The translations under genes were made by a program, and so were the position numbers. The notes below the pieces were generated by a model. It was not told the origin of the DNA. It made no database searches and saw only the letters and a list, made by a program, of their open reading frames with translations. Shown in pieces: positions 1 to 8,282 of a stretch of 64,000 bases of DNA (the stretch's first letter is position 1; each line of letters begins with the position of its first letter). This DNA comes from Streptomyces sp. CB02056 (GTDB lineage Bacteria > Actinomycetota > Actinomycetes > Streptomycetales > Streptomycetaceae), in assembly GCF_001905545.1 (NCBI RefSeq), contig NZ_LIPD01000007.1, forward strand, positions 689,045 through 753,044. The letters run 5' to 3'.

Positions 1-1060
1 GGGCGGCCTTCTGGGACTCCTGGCTGAACAGCACGCCCTGGGCGTTGGCCAGGACGCCGACCGGGTAGCCGTGCAGGCGCGCCCAGCCGGTGGCCAGGCT
101 GGTGCCGTAGAGCGGCTTGAACTCGTCGAAGTCGGAGCCGTCGACGATCCGGGCGATCACCTCGCGCGGGTCGAAGGGCACCTTGAGGTCGCCCGGGACG
201 ATGCCCAGCAGCTCCTCCTCGTCGTACCTGGGCGGCTCGGCGCCCCGGTCCGGGCCGGGGCCGGGCTTGCGGTGGTCGAGCCTGGCGACGATCCGGCGGG
301 CGATCCGCAGCGCGTCCGCCTCGTCCGCCGCGACGTGGTCGGCCAGCCCGGAGACCCGGGCGTGCATCTCGGCGCCGCCGAGCGACTCGTCGTCGGCCTC
401 CTCGCCGGTGGCCATCCGCACCAGCGGCGGGCCGCCGAGGAAGACCTTGGCGCGCTCCTTGACCAGCACGGTGTGGTCGGACATGCCGGGCACGTAGGCG
501 CCGCCGGCCGTCGAGTTGCCGAACACCACGGCCACGGTGGGGACTCCGGCGGCGGAGAGCCGGGTGAGGTCGCGGAACAGGGCGCCGCCGGGGATGAAGA
601 TCTCCTTCTGGCTGGGCAGGTCGGCGCCGCCGGACTCGACCAGGTTGACCAGCGGGAGGCGGTTCTCCAGCGCGATCTCGTTGGCCCGCAGGGCCTTGCG
701 CAGGGTCCAGGGGTTGCTGGCGCCGCCGCGCACCGTCGGGTCGTTGGCGGTGATCACGCACTCGACGCCCTCGACCACCCCGATGCCGGTGACCAGGGCC
801 GCGCCCACCGGGTAGTCGCTCCCCCAGGCGGCCAGCGGCGACAGCTCCAGGAACGGGGAGTCCGGGTCGACCAGCAGCTCGATCCGCTCACGGGCCAGCA
901 GCTTGCCGCGCCCGCGGTGGCGCTCCACGTACCGGGGGCCGCCGCCCGCCAGCGCCTTGGCGTGCTCGGCGTCGAGCTCGGCGAGCTTGGCGACCATCGC
1001 GGCGCGGTGCCCGGCGTACTCGGGCCCGGCCGGGTCGACGCGGGTGGGCAGGACGGTCAC
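1..1060 (-). CDS. Acyl-CoA carboxylase carboxyltransferase (beta) subunit, 3' end cut by window edge
   Basis: Carboxyltransferase half of a biotin-dependent acyl-CoA carboxylase, which moves carboxylate from biotin to an acyl-CoA. About 353 N-terminal residues are visible; family members run to roughly 520-540. Visible signatures are the crotonase-like stretch LVNLVESGGADLPSQ, the glycine-rich GNSTAGGAYVPGMSDHTV and FLGGPPLVRMATGEE, typical of methylcrotonyl-/geranyl-CoA-type beta subunits. The GTG start at 1060 overlaps the TGA of the AtuA-like gene as GTGA, so the two are translationally coupled. With that partner, a role in leucine/isovalerate or acyclic-terpene breakdown is likely; the exact substrate cannot be read. 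The family is certain, the substrate is inferred. Confidence 0.9.
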   Translation of the reverse strand, partial: MTVLPTRVDPAGPEYAGHRAAMVAKLAELDAEHAKALAGGGPRYVERHRGRGKLLARERIELLVDPDSPFLELSPLAAWGSDYPVGAALVTGIGVVEGVECVITANDPTVRGGASNPWTLRKALRANEIALENRLPLVNLVESGGADLPSQKEIFIPGGALFRDLTRLSAAGVPTVAVVFGNSTAGGAYVPGMSDHTVLVKERAKVFLGGPPLVRMATGEEADDESLGGAEMHARVSGLADHVAADEADALRIARRIVARLDHRKPGPGPDRGAEPPRYDEEELLGIVPGDLKVPFDPREVIARIVDGSDFDEFKPLYGTSLATGWARLHGYPVGVLANAQGVLFSQESQKAA

Positions 1061-2769
1061 AGCAGGACCTCCGGGATGTCGAGGTGGCGGGCGCGCAGCC
1101 ACTCCCCGAGGGCCTTGGCCTGCGGGTCGAAGCGGTGCCGGGCGGCGACGCCCTCGCCGAGCAGGCCGGTGAGGGTGAAGTTGACCGCCCGCAGGTTCGG
1201 CAGCAGGTGCCTGGCGACGGGCAACTCCTCGGTCTCGGGCAGGAGTTCGCGCAGCTTCTCCACGGTGAAGACGTGCGCCAGCCAGCGCCAGCCGTCCTCC
1301 GAGCGGGCCCAGACGCCGAGGTTGGCGTCCCCGCCCTTGTCGCCGCTGCGGGCGCCGACCACCAGGCCGAGCGGGGCCCGCCGGGTCGGGCCCTCGGGGA
1401 GCGGTTCGGGCAACTCGGCTTCGGGCCGGTCGGGTTGGGCCGTGTGGCCGGTGACGGGCGCCGGCGGGACGGCGATCCGGCGGCCGTCCGGCAGGACGGC
1501 GGTGTGCTCGACGGCCTTCGGGTCGACGGACACGGCGCTGAACACCCCGTACGGCGTGCCCGGTCCGGGCGGGGCGGTGAGGTGGAAGCCCGGGTACCCG
1601 GACAGCCCCGATTCGACCGCGGCCTTGCCTAGTTGGCGCCCGACCTTGGCCGGCTCCTGGTCCCGGGCGGTCAGCCGCAGCAGCGCGGAGGCGGTCTCCT
1701 CGGTGGCGGCGTCCGGGTGGTCGGTGCGGACGAGGGTCCAGCGCAGTTCGGCGGGACGGGCGGCGGGCGGCAGCGCGTCGGCGAACTGCCGCCGCACCAG
1801 GGCGGCCTTGGCCTCGATGTCCAGGCCGGTGAGGACGTACACCACCTCGTTGAGGTGGCCGCCGAGCCGGTTGAGGCCCGCCTTCAGGGTGGGCGGCGGG
1901 GCCTCGCCGCGCACGCCGTCGATCCGGACCCGGTCCGGCCCCTCCTCGGTGAGCCGCACGGTGTCCAGCCGGGCCGTGACGTCCGGGCCGAGGTAGCGCG
2001 GTCCGCCGGTCTCGTACAGGAGTTGGGCGGTGACGGTGCCGGTGGTGACGGCGCCGCCGGTGCCCGGGTGCTTGGTGATCACGCTGGAGCCGTCGGCGCG
2101 CAGTTCGGCCAGCGGGAAGCCGGGGCGGGTCACGTCGTGCTCGTGGAAGAAGGCGTAGTTGCCGCCGGTCGCCTGGGCGCCGCACTCCAGGACGTGCCCG
2201 GCCACCACGGCGCCGGCCAGGGCGTCCAGGTCCTCCGGGGTCCAGCCGAAGCGGGCGATCCCGGGGCCGACGACCAGCGCCGCGTCCGTCACCCGGCCGG
2301 TCACCACCACGTCGGCGCCGCCGTTCAGGCAGGCGGCGATGCCGAACCCGCCGAGGTAGGCGTTGGCGGCCAACAGGCCGTCCGGCAGGCCGAGTTCGTC
2401 CCGGCGCGGGAGCAGGTCGTCGCCCTCGACGTGGGCGACGGCCGCCTCGACGCCGAGCCGCCGGGCCAGCGCGCGCAGCTCCTCGGCGAGCCGGGCCGGG
2501 TTGAGGCCGCCCGCGTTGACCACGATCTTCACGTCGCGCTCGCGGGCCAGGCCGAGGCACTCCTCCATCTGGCGCAGGAAGGTCCGGGCGTAGCCCAGCG
2601 ACGGGTCCTTCAACCGGTCCCGGGCGAGGATCAGCATGGTCAGCTCGGCCAGGTAGTCCCCGGTGAGCACGTCCAGGGGCCCGCCGGTGAGCATCTCCCG
2701 CACCGCGGCGAAGCGGTCCCCGTAGAACCCCGAGGCGTTGCCGATCCGCAGTACCGCGCCGTCGCGCAC
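1057..2769 (-). CDS. AtuA-like (DUF1446) acyclic terpene utilisation family protein
   Basis: A 570-residue DUF1446/AtuA-family protein. The conserved opening LRIGNASGFYGDRFAAVREML is immediately N-terminal, and long glycine-rich blocks follow (NGGADVVVTGRVTDAALVVGPG; GTGGAVTTGTVTAQLLYETGG). The biochemical role of AtuA is poorly defined; it is genetically linked to geranyl-CoA/citronellol and branched-chain acyl-CoA catabolism. A reading frame extends upstream to 2856, but the GTG at 2769 is preceded by GGGGAGG at 2777-2783 with 7-nt spacing, and the family homology begins just after it, so this start is chosen. It is followed by an acyl-CoA carboxyltransferase with a GTGA overlap. A 37-bp inverted repeat lies 73 bp upstream. 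Confidence 0.88.
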   Translation of the reverse strand: MRDGAVLRIGNASGFYGDRFAAVREMLTGGPLDVLTGDYLAELTMLILARDRLKDPSLGYARTFLRQMEECLGLARERDVKIVVNAGGLNPARLAEELRALARRLGVEAAVAHVEGDDLLPRRDELGLPDGLLAANAYLGGFGIAACLNGGADVVVTGRVTDAALVVGPGIARFGWTPEDLDALAGAVVAGHVLECGAQATGGNYAFFHEHDVTRPGFPLAELRADGSSVITKHPGTGGAVTTGTVTAQLLYETGGPRYLGPDVTARLDTVRLTEEGPDRVRIDGVRGEAPPPTLKAGLNRLGGHLNEVVYVLTGLDIEAKAALVRRQFADALPPAARPAELRWTLVRTDHPDAATEETASALLRLTARDQEPAKVGRQLGKAAVESGLSGYPGFHLTAPPGPGTPYGVFSAVSVDPKAVEHTAVLPDGRRIAVPPAPVTGHTAQPDRPEAELPEPLPEGPTRRAPLGLVVGARSGDKGGDANLGVWARSEDGWRWLAHVFTVEKLRELLPETEELPVARHLLPNLRAVNFTLTGLLGEGVAARHRFDPQAKALGEWLRARHLDIPEVLL

Positions 2770-2841
2770 CAATGCGCCTCCCCTGCCGGTGAGTTGGGCG
2801 CACCCTTCGACGGGCGCCACCGCCAGCAGCGTGGCACCGCC

Positions 2842-2878
2842 CGCAGAAAAAAGCAATCACGCTTGCTTGTTTTCTGCG
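2842..2878. promoter_or_regulatory. Large inverted repeat, probable operator of the AtuA-carboxylase operon
   Basis: The outer arms CGCAGAAAA / TTTTCTGCG (2842-2850, 2870-2878) are perfect. The inner core AAGCAATCACGCTTGCTT (2851-2868) is an 18-bp palindrome with one mismatch, of the style bound by TetR-family repressors. The two symmetry axes differ by one base. The site lies in an AT-rich patch upstream of the AtuA-like gene. No regulator gene lies next to it inside the window. Confidence 0.6.
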
Positions 2879-2929
2879 ATCCGGTGTACCCCGCCCCCGC
2901 CGCGCCCCGGTGTCCGTCCCGCGCCGGGC

Positions 2930-2954
2930 GCGCCCGCGGCGGCGGCGCGGGCGC
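2930..2954 (-). terminator. GC hairpin downstream of the HelD-type helicase gene
   Basis: The arms GCGCCCGCG (2930-2938) and CGCGGGCGC (2946-2954) form a perfect 9-bp stem with a 7-nt loop, 16 nt after the helicase stop codon. There is no U tract, which is common for actinobacterial terminators. Confidence 0.45.
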
Positions 2955-2969
2955 CGGCGCCAGGGCGCG

Positions 2970-5051
2970 TCAGGCGGGCTGGACGGTGATCGTGCAGAGG
3001 CGCTTGGTGGCCCTGGTCAGGGCCACGTACAGGTCCCGCTCCCCGCCGGGGCGGGCCGCGGTGATCTCCTCCGGGTCCACGACGAGGACCCCGTCGAACT
3101 CCAGGCCGCGCGCCTCGGAGGCCGGTACGACGCGCGCGTGGTGGGCGACGCCCCGGGCCGTCAGCTCGCCCACCCTGGTGTCCGCGCAGACCACTCCCAG
3201 CAGCTCGCCCGGGTGCGCGGCGCTCTGGGCGCGGAGTTCCCGAAGGACGGCGGCGGCCAACCCGTCCGGGGGCGTGGTCACGGTGCGGGGGCTCTCACCG
3301 CCGCGCAGCGACCGGGTGGGCTTCTGCTCCGGGGCGATCCGCGCGAGCAGGCCCCGGACGCTCTCCAGGATCTCCTGCGTGGTGCGGTAGCTGACGGTCA
3401 GGTCGTGCAGCCTGAACCGCGGTCCGACGTGGGGGGCCAGCGCCTCCTTCCAGTCACGTGCCGTCGCGACCGGGCCCGCCTGGGCGAAGTCGCCGACCAG
3501 CGTCATCGCCCGCGCTGGGCAGCGGCGGACGATCATCCGCCACTGCATGGCGGTCAGCTCCTGCGCCTCGTCGACGACGACGTGCCCGTACGTCCGCTCC
3601 GGAGGGCCGTCGACCAGGCTCGCCGCCTCGTCCAGCAGCGGCACGTCGGCATCGGTCCACGGGGCGTCCGGACCGCGCAGCAACAGGGACCGCTCCGGCG
3701 CGGTCAGCCGGGGCAGCTGCTCGGCGAGGGCGTCGGCGTCCGTCAGCAGCGCCCGCACCAGGTCGCCGGGTGCCAGCCGCGGCCACAGCGCCTCGACCGC
3801 CCGGTCGAGGCCGGCGTCGGCGAGGAGATCGGCCCGGAGGGCGTCCAGGTCCAGCTCGTGCGCCGGACCCGTGTCGGCCGCTCCTTCGCCGCGGTGCCGG
3901 CCGGCCCCCGTGAACCGGTCGAGGTCCAGGCCCGTCATCGCGACGGTGTCGGCGTCGATCTGCTCCAGGACGTCGCCCATGTCCCGTCGCATCGCGTCGG
4001 TGACGGCGTCGACCAGGAGTTCCTTGAACACCTGGCGCGCGGGGTTGTGCCCCGGTACGGCCGCCGCGGCGGCGTCGCGTGCCGTGGCGACCTCCTCGGC
4101 GGACAGGTGGACCGGCTCCCGTCCGACCCGCACGGTGAAGTCGCCGGCGGGGGCCTGGTAGGCGCGCAGCAGGCCGGCCAGGGCGTCGGCGAGCTCGGCG
4201 CCGCCCTTGAGCCGCGCCGTGTCGAACCGGTCCGCCGCGGCCGGCGACACTCCGGCCAGCTCCCGGCAGGTCGCCAGGACGACGTCGTTCTCGCCGAGCG
4301 AGGGGAGGACCTGGGAGATGTAGTCGAGGAACCGGGCGTTCGGGCCCACCACCAGGACGCCCTCCTCGGCGGCGCGCGGGAACGCGTACAGGACGTAGGC
4401 CGCCCGGTGCAGGGCGACCACCGTCTTTCCGGTGCCCGGCCCGCCCTGCACCACGGTCACCCCGCGGTGGGCGGAGCGGACCACCTCGTCCTGCTCGGCC
4501 TGCAGCGTGGCGACGGCCGCCTCCATCCGGCCCGTGCGCCGGGCCGACAGCGCCTCGGTCAGCGGGCCGTCCCCCACGACGTCCTCCTCGGTCGGGGCGC
4601 TGCCGTCCAGCAGCTCGTCGCTCACCGAGACGACCGTGCGCTCGTCCAGGCGCAGGTGCCGGCGCCGCCGCAGGCCCATCGGGTGCACCGGCGTCGCCTC
4701 GTAGAACGGCCGCGCCGCGTTCGCACGCCAGTCCACGAGTAGGGGCAGGTCGTCCTCCTCCCGGTGCAGTCCGATCCGCCCGATGCGCAGGGCCGTGCCG
4801 TCCGCCCAGTCGATCCGCCCGAATACCAGGCCCTTTTCGGCGCCCGCCAGCCGGCCGATTTCCCTGGCCAGCCGATCGGCGGCGATTTCCCTCTCGTACG
4901 CCTCACCGGCGCTTTCCGCCGGGGCCTTCAACAGACCCGCCCGGTGCATTCGCGCCTCGGAAAGCCGCTCGGTGAGGAATTCATACAGGGAGGACACATA
5001 ATTGCGCTCCGACGCAACCGCGCGCACAACGGGATCATTCGTATTCGACAC
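2970..5051 (-). CDS. helD: HelD-type UvrD/Rep-like helicase (RNA polymerase-associated)
   Basis: A 693-residue superfamily 1 helicase-like ATPase of the HelD group, proteins that bind RNA polymerase and use ATP to release stalled or DNA-bound enzyme; some streptomycete members protect against rifampicin. An N-terminal helical region (SERNYVSSLYEFLTERLSEAR) precedes Walker A GGPGTGKT at about residue 205, motif II VVDEAQELTAMQWRM, motif III TLVGDFAQ and a C-terminal motif VI-like YVALTRATKRLCTI. The chosen GTG at 5051 has GAAGGAG 8 nt upstream; the frame extends 10 codons further without a Shine-Dalgarno sequence. It is monocistronic, with an 18-bp inverted repeat 50 bp upstream. Assignment to HelD rather than another UvrD-like protein rests on length and motif pattern. 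Confidence 0.85.
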   Translation of the reverse strand: MSNTNDPVVRAVASERNYVSSLYEFLTERLSEARMHRAGLLKAPAESAGEAYEREIAADRLAREIGRLAGAEKGLVFGRIDWADGTALRIGRIGLHREEDDLPLLVDWRANAARPFYEATPVHPMGLRRRRHLRLDERTVVSVSDELLDGSAPTEEDVVGDGPLTEALSARRTGRMEAAVATLQAEQDEVVRSAHRGVTVVQGGPGTGKTVVALHRAAYVLYAFPRAAEEGVLVVGPNARFLDYISQVLPSLGENDVVLATCRELAGVSPAAADRFDTARLKGGAELADALAGLLRAYQAPAGDFTVRVGREPVHLSAEEVATARDAAAAAVPGHNPARQVFKELLVDAVTDAMRRDMGDVLEQIDADTVAMTGLDLDRFTGAGRHRGEGAADTGPAHELDLDALRADLLADAGLDRAVEALWPRLAPGDLVRALLTDADALAEQLPRLTAPERSLLLRGPDAPWTDADVPLLDEAASLVDGPPERTYGHVVVDEAQELTAMQWRMIVRRCPARAMTLVGDFAQAGPVATARDWKEALAPHVGPRFRLHDLTVSYRTTQEILESVRGLLARIAPEQKPTRSLRGGESPRTVTTPPDGLAAAVLRELRAQSAAHPGELLGVVCADTRVGELTARGVAHHARVVPASEARGLEFDGVLVVDPEEITAARPGGERDLYVALTRATKRLCTITVQPA

Positions 5052-5100
5052 GGGGGACTCCTTCGATTCGAGCCACACCATACGGTCAAAGCCCCTCGAA

Positions 5101-5118
5101 GGTAAGTCTTGACTTGCC
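5101..5118. promoter_or_regulatory. 18-bp inverted repeat upstream of helD
   Basis: GGTAAGTC-TT-GACTTGCC: two 8-nt arms with one mismatch and a 2-nt spacer, 50 bp upstream of the helicase start in a relatively AT-rich stretch. It has the size and symmetry of a dimeric repressor site. It does not match the rifamycin-associated element as I recall it. Confidence 0.45.
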
Positions 5119-5448
5119 TGGTGAAGCCATGGCCTTACCGCCGATTCCAGGACGGCCGACCGTGCGGCGCATTACGCATTCCGCCGTTCCGCATATCGCC
5201 GATTTGCGTTCCCGATGCCCGTATGCCTTATCGGCGGGCCCGCCCCGGACACCGGTGATGCTGTGCCGCACCCGGGAAAGGGGGGAAGATCCGGCAAGGC
5301 CGCCGGCACCGAATCCCACGGACGGGCCGCGGCCCCGTTGACGGCCGCGCCGTACCCCTCTACAACGGAGCACAGGCCCCGGAGACGGTGGACCGTGCCC
5401 CGGCACGGCCCGCCCGGGGCACCCCGAGAGATCCTGAGGAGCAACACC
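5119..5448. other. Intergenic region between helD and the P450 gene
   Basis: A divergent intergenic stretch of 330 bp. A small run of CGCAT/CCGC motifs (5168-5215) is less GC-rich than its surroundings and may hold promoters for one or both genes, but I see no clear -10/-35 pair, RNA structure or coding sequence. Confidence 0.4.
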
Positions 5449-6699
5449 ATGGCTCCAGATCCAGACGTCAGCCGCTGCCCGGTGCTGGACATGACCGCCC
5501 GGGACCCGCACCGACAGAACGCCGAGCTCCGCTCCGCCGGACCCGCCGTGCGGGTCGAACTCCCCGGCGGCATCATCGCCTGGTCCGTCACCCGCAGCTC
5601 GGTGATCCGCGCCCTCACCGGCGATCCGCGGATCTCCCGCGACCCGCGCAGGCACTGGCCCGGGCTGGCCTCGGTGCCCGAGGGCTGGCCGATGGGGCCG
5701 ATCGCGTTCCAGCAGAACTTCTTCAACCTCTACGGCGGCGAACACCGCTCGGCCCGGCGCCGGATGGCGCCCTCGTTCGCGCCCCGCCGGGTGTCCGCGC
5801 TGCGGCCCGGCATCGAGAAGACCACCGCCGCCCTGGTCGGCGCGTTCCGTACGCTCGGCCCCGGCGAGGCCGTGGACCTGCGCCACGCCCTCTCGCGTCC
5901 GCTGACCATGACGGTGATCTGCGACCTCTTCGGCGTACCGGCCGACATGCGGCCGCCCATCGGCACGGCGATGGACACCCTGCTGACGACGACGGCCACG
6001 AACGAGCAGATGACGCGCTCCCGCGCGGAGATCAACGTGGTGCTGACCGAGCTGCTGGCGCTCAAGCGGCGCGACCCCGGCCCGGACCTCGCCAGCGACG
6101 TGGCGGCCGTCGACACCGGCGACGGGACCGGCCGCAGCGAGGAGGAGTCCCGCGACATCCTCTTCCTGATGCTCGGCGCCGGGTACGAGACCGCGGTCAA
6201 CCTCATCACCAGCGCCGTCCAGGCCCTCCTGGCCCACCCCCGCCACCTGGCCGGGGTCCGCGCGGGCACCCTCGGCTGGGAGGCCGTCGTCGAGGAGACC
6301 CTGCGCTACGAGAGCCCGGCGATGCACCTCCCGCTCCGCTACCCGCTGGAGGACGTCGACCTGGGCGAGGGCGTGGTCATCCGGCGGGGCGAGCCGATCC
6401 TGCTCGGCTTCGGCGCGGCCGGCCGGGACCCGGAGGTCCACCCGGAGCGGCCGGACGACTTCGACCCGACGCGCCCCGACAAGGAGCACCTGGCCTTCGG
6501 CTACGGCCCGCACTTCTGCCTCGGCGCGCCCCTGGCCCGACTGGAGACCGAGGTGGCCCTGGAGGTCCTGTTCGGCGCCTACCCCGACAGCACCCTGGAC
6601 CCGTCCCGTCCGACGCCGGCCCGGCTGGAGTCCGCCATCATCAACGGCCCCGCCGAGCTCTGGGTCGTCCCGACGCCCGCCCTGGCCGCCGGGGTGTGA
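5449..6699 (+). CDS. Cytochrome P450
   Basis: A 416-residue bacterial soluble (class I) P450 monooxygenase. The I-helix oxygen-binding motif appears as LMLGAGYETAVNL, the K-helix ExxR as EETLRYESP, and the haem-binding loop as FGYGPHFCLGAPLARLE, where the Cys is the axial ligand. The ATG at 5449 has GAGGAG about 8 nt upstream; the open frame continues upstream to 5215 without homology. No ferredoxin or reductase gene is adjacent, so electron partners must come from elsewhere. It is a single gene bounded by a strong hairpin. The substrate cannot be predicted. Confidence 0.93.
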   Translation: MAPDPDVSRCPVLDMTARDPHRQNAELRSAGPAVRVELPGGIIAWSVTRSSVIRALTGDPRISRDPRRHWPGLASVPEGWPMGPIAFQQNFFNLYGGEHRSARRRMAPSFAPRRVSALRPGIEKTTAALVGAFRTLGPGEAVDLRHALSRPLTMTVICDLFGVPADMRPPIGTAMDTLLTTTATNEQMTRSRAEINVVLTELLALKRRDPGPDLASDVAAVDTGDGTGRSEEESRDILFLMLGAGYETAVNLITSAVQALLAHPRHLAGVRAGTLGWEAVVEETLRYESPAMHLPLRYPLEDVDLGEGVVIRRGEPILLGFGAAGRDPEVHPERPDDFDPTRPDKEHLAFGYGPHFCLGAPLARLETEVALEVLFGAYPDSTLDPSRPTPARLESAIINGPAELWVVPTPALAAGV

Positions 6700-6720
6700 C
6701 GGCCCGCCCCGGTGCCACCC

Positions 6721-6777
6721 GGGGGCGAGCAGCCCGGCCCGGCGGCCGCTGCGGCACGTCCGCGCCGGGCTGCCCCC
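6721..6777 (+). terminator. Terminator after the P450 gene
   Basis: The left arm starting GGGGG-CGA-GCAGCCCGG (6721-6737) pairs with CCGGGCTGCCCCC (6765-6777) with a 3-nt bulge, followed by TTGTT. Confidence 0.55.
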
Positions 6778-6891
6778 TTGTTGCCGGTAGTCGTGCCCGT
6801 GACCTGCACACCGGCAAGTGTGCGGACCACAGGAGGTATGGGGGACAGGACCATTGACCCGGAGTCAGCGGCTCCGGAAGTATTCGCGACC

Positions 6892-8115
6892 ATGACTACG
6901 CGCGTAAACGTTCTGTCGCGGTGGCTGGTCGCCCCGCTGCGGTGGGCGGCCCTGCTGTCGCTGCTGGTGTCGGTCGGAGTGTTCTTCGCCGGTGCCGGGG
7001 CGGCCGAGGCGGCGCCCGCCTGCGGGGTGCTCTCCACCGGTGCGGCGCCGCAGGCGACCGCCGCCGTCCGCTCCGCCTGCGGGCTGATCGGCACCCCGTA
7101 CTCGTGGGGCGGCGGCCACGGCTCGCAGCCCGGCCCGACGTACGGTCTCTGCGACCCCGCCAACGGCGCCCCCAACGACTGCAACGTCCGCGGCCTGGAC
7201 TGCTCCGGCATGGTCCGCTACGCCTACGACCTGGCGGTCGGCGACGACGTCATCAACGGCACCACCCGGACCCAGTGGCCGACCTCCCGCGCCGTCGCCC
7301 GCTACTACCGGGCGGACGGGACCGCACCGCTGCTCCCCGGCGACCTGGTGTACTTCGGCAACACCGCCTCCACCATCCACCACGTCGCGATGTACCTCGG
7401 GCAGGGCTGGATAGTCGAGGCCCCCTACTCCGGCGGCTACGTCCAGGTGGCGACGCTCTCCTCGCACGGCGACTACTACGGCGCCATCCGGCTGTACGGC
7501 CCCGGCTCCACCACCCCGCCGCCGACCACGCCCCCGTCGAACAGCGGCCAGTACTGGGTGGACACCCTCGCCAACGCGCCGGTGTACGGCTCCCCGACCT
7601 CCACCACCAGCACCGGGACGCTGTACCAGGGCACCAACTACGTCTACTGCAAGGCCTGGGGCCGCGAGGTCTCCAACGGCAGCGCCTTCAACCACTGGTG
7701 GCTGAAGACCGACCCGGACTCCGGCCCCGGCGGCCAGTGGGTGTCCGCGTTCTACCTGTCCCGCTGGGGCAACGACACCGCCAAGGACAACAACGGCACG
7801 ACCATCCCCACCTGCCCCGGCGGCGGCACCCCGCCCGCCACCGGCAAGTACTGGGTGGACACCTTCGCGAGCGCGAGCGTCTACTCCTCGCCGACCTCCA
7901 CCAACGCCACCGGGACGCTGAACCAGGGGACGAACTACGTCTACTGCAAGGCCTGGGGCCGTGAGGTCTCCAACGGCGGCAGCGTCAACCACTGGTGGCT
8001 GAAGACCGACGCCGACGGGGGCCCCACGGGCCAGTGGGTCTCCGCGTTCTACCTCTCCCGCTGGGGCAACGACACCGCCAAGGACAACAACGGCACGACC
8101 ATCCCCGACTGCTAG
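6892..8115 (+). CDS. Secreted NlpC/P60 peptidase with two C-terminal SH3-like repeats
   Basis: A 407-residue cell-wall hydrolase. The N-terminus (VNVLSRWLVAPLRW, then a hydrophobic core ending GAAEA-APACG) is a Sec signal peptide. The NlpC/P60 domain (about 50-205) has the catalytic Cys in GLDCSGMVRYAY and the His in HHVAMYLG, typical of gamma-D-Glu-mDAP type endopeptidases. After a Pro/Thr linker come two repeats of about 88 residues, nearly identical to each other (each contains YVYCKAWGREVSNG and WVSAFYLSRWGND), probably wall-binding SH3-like units. The ATG at 6892 puts the signal peptide at the N-terminus; an ATG at 6838 directly abuts AGGAGG and is unlikely. Expected location: cell wall. 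Confidence 0.85.
   Translation: MTTRVNVLSRWLVAPLRWAALLSLLVSVGVFFAGAGAAEAAPACGVLSTGAAPQATAAVRSACGLIGTPYSWGGGHGSQPGPTYGLCDPANGAPNDCNVRGLDCSGMVRYAYDLAVGDDVINGTTRTQWPTSRAVARYYRADGTAPLLPGDLVYFGNTASTIHHVAMYLGQGWIVEAPYSGGYVQVATLSSHGDYYGAIRLYGPGSTTPPPTTPPSNSGQYWVDTLANAPVYGSPTSTTSTGTLYQGTNYVYCKAWGREVSNGSAFNHWWLKTDPDSGPGGQWVSAFYLSRWGNDTAKDNNGTTIPTCPGGGTPPATGKYWVDTFASASVYSSPTSTNATGTLNQGTNYVYCKAWGREVSNGGSVNHWWLKTDADGGPTGQWVSAFYLSRWGNDTAKDNNGTTIPDC
7552..8112 (+). repeat. Tandem duplication inside the NlpC/P60 gene
   Basis: Two copies (about 7552-7812 and 7849-8109) encode repeats beginning YWVDT and ending NNGTTIP. They are almost identical in DNA as well as protein, indicating a recent internal duplication or gene conversion. 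Confidence 0.75.
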
Positions 8116-8130
8116 GAAGCCCGCTCCGAC

Positions 8131-8166
8131 CCGTGCCGGCCGTCTCCCCCGAGGCGGCCGGCACGG
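8131..8166 (+). terminator. Terminator after the NlpC/P60 gene
   Basis: A perfect 12-bp stem, CCGTGCCGGCCG (8131-8142) and CGGCCGGCACGG (8155-8166), with a 12-nt loop. Confidence 0.6.
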
Positions 8167-8269
8167 TCGTTCCTCCCCGAGGAGCGCCCCGGGGAGCGCC
8201 GCAGGGAGCACCGCGGGGAGGGACGGGAAGCGATCAGGATTCGAGAAGCGCGCGGCCGGGGTGCGCGCC

Positions 8270-8282
8270 TAGCGTTGCAGTC
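8270..8282 (+). promoter_or_regulatory. -10 box of a predicted leaderless promoter (VOC gene)
   Basis: TAGCGT (8270-8275) ends exactly 7 nt before the ATG at 8283, placing transcription start at or next to the start codon. No Shine-Dalgarno sequence is present. No convincing -35 box is seen. Confidence 0.5.

Noticed and set aside
5085..5130. Rifamycin-associated element upstream of helD
   Set aside because: The inverted repeat here does not match the GGGGCTTGC...GCAAG-type consensus as I recall it, so only a generic operator is claimed.
6712..6891. Upstream start for the NlpC/P60 protein and a possible c-di-AMP (ydaO-type) riboswitch, since such riboswitches often precede wall-hydrolase genes
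   Set aside because: The upstream residues lack homology and bury the signal peptide; I could not find the conserved ydaO core sequences, only a GC hairpin.
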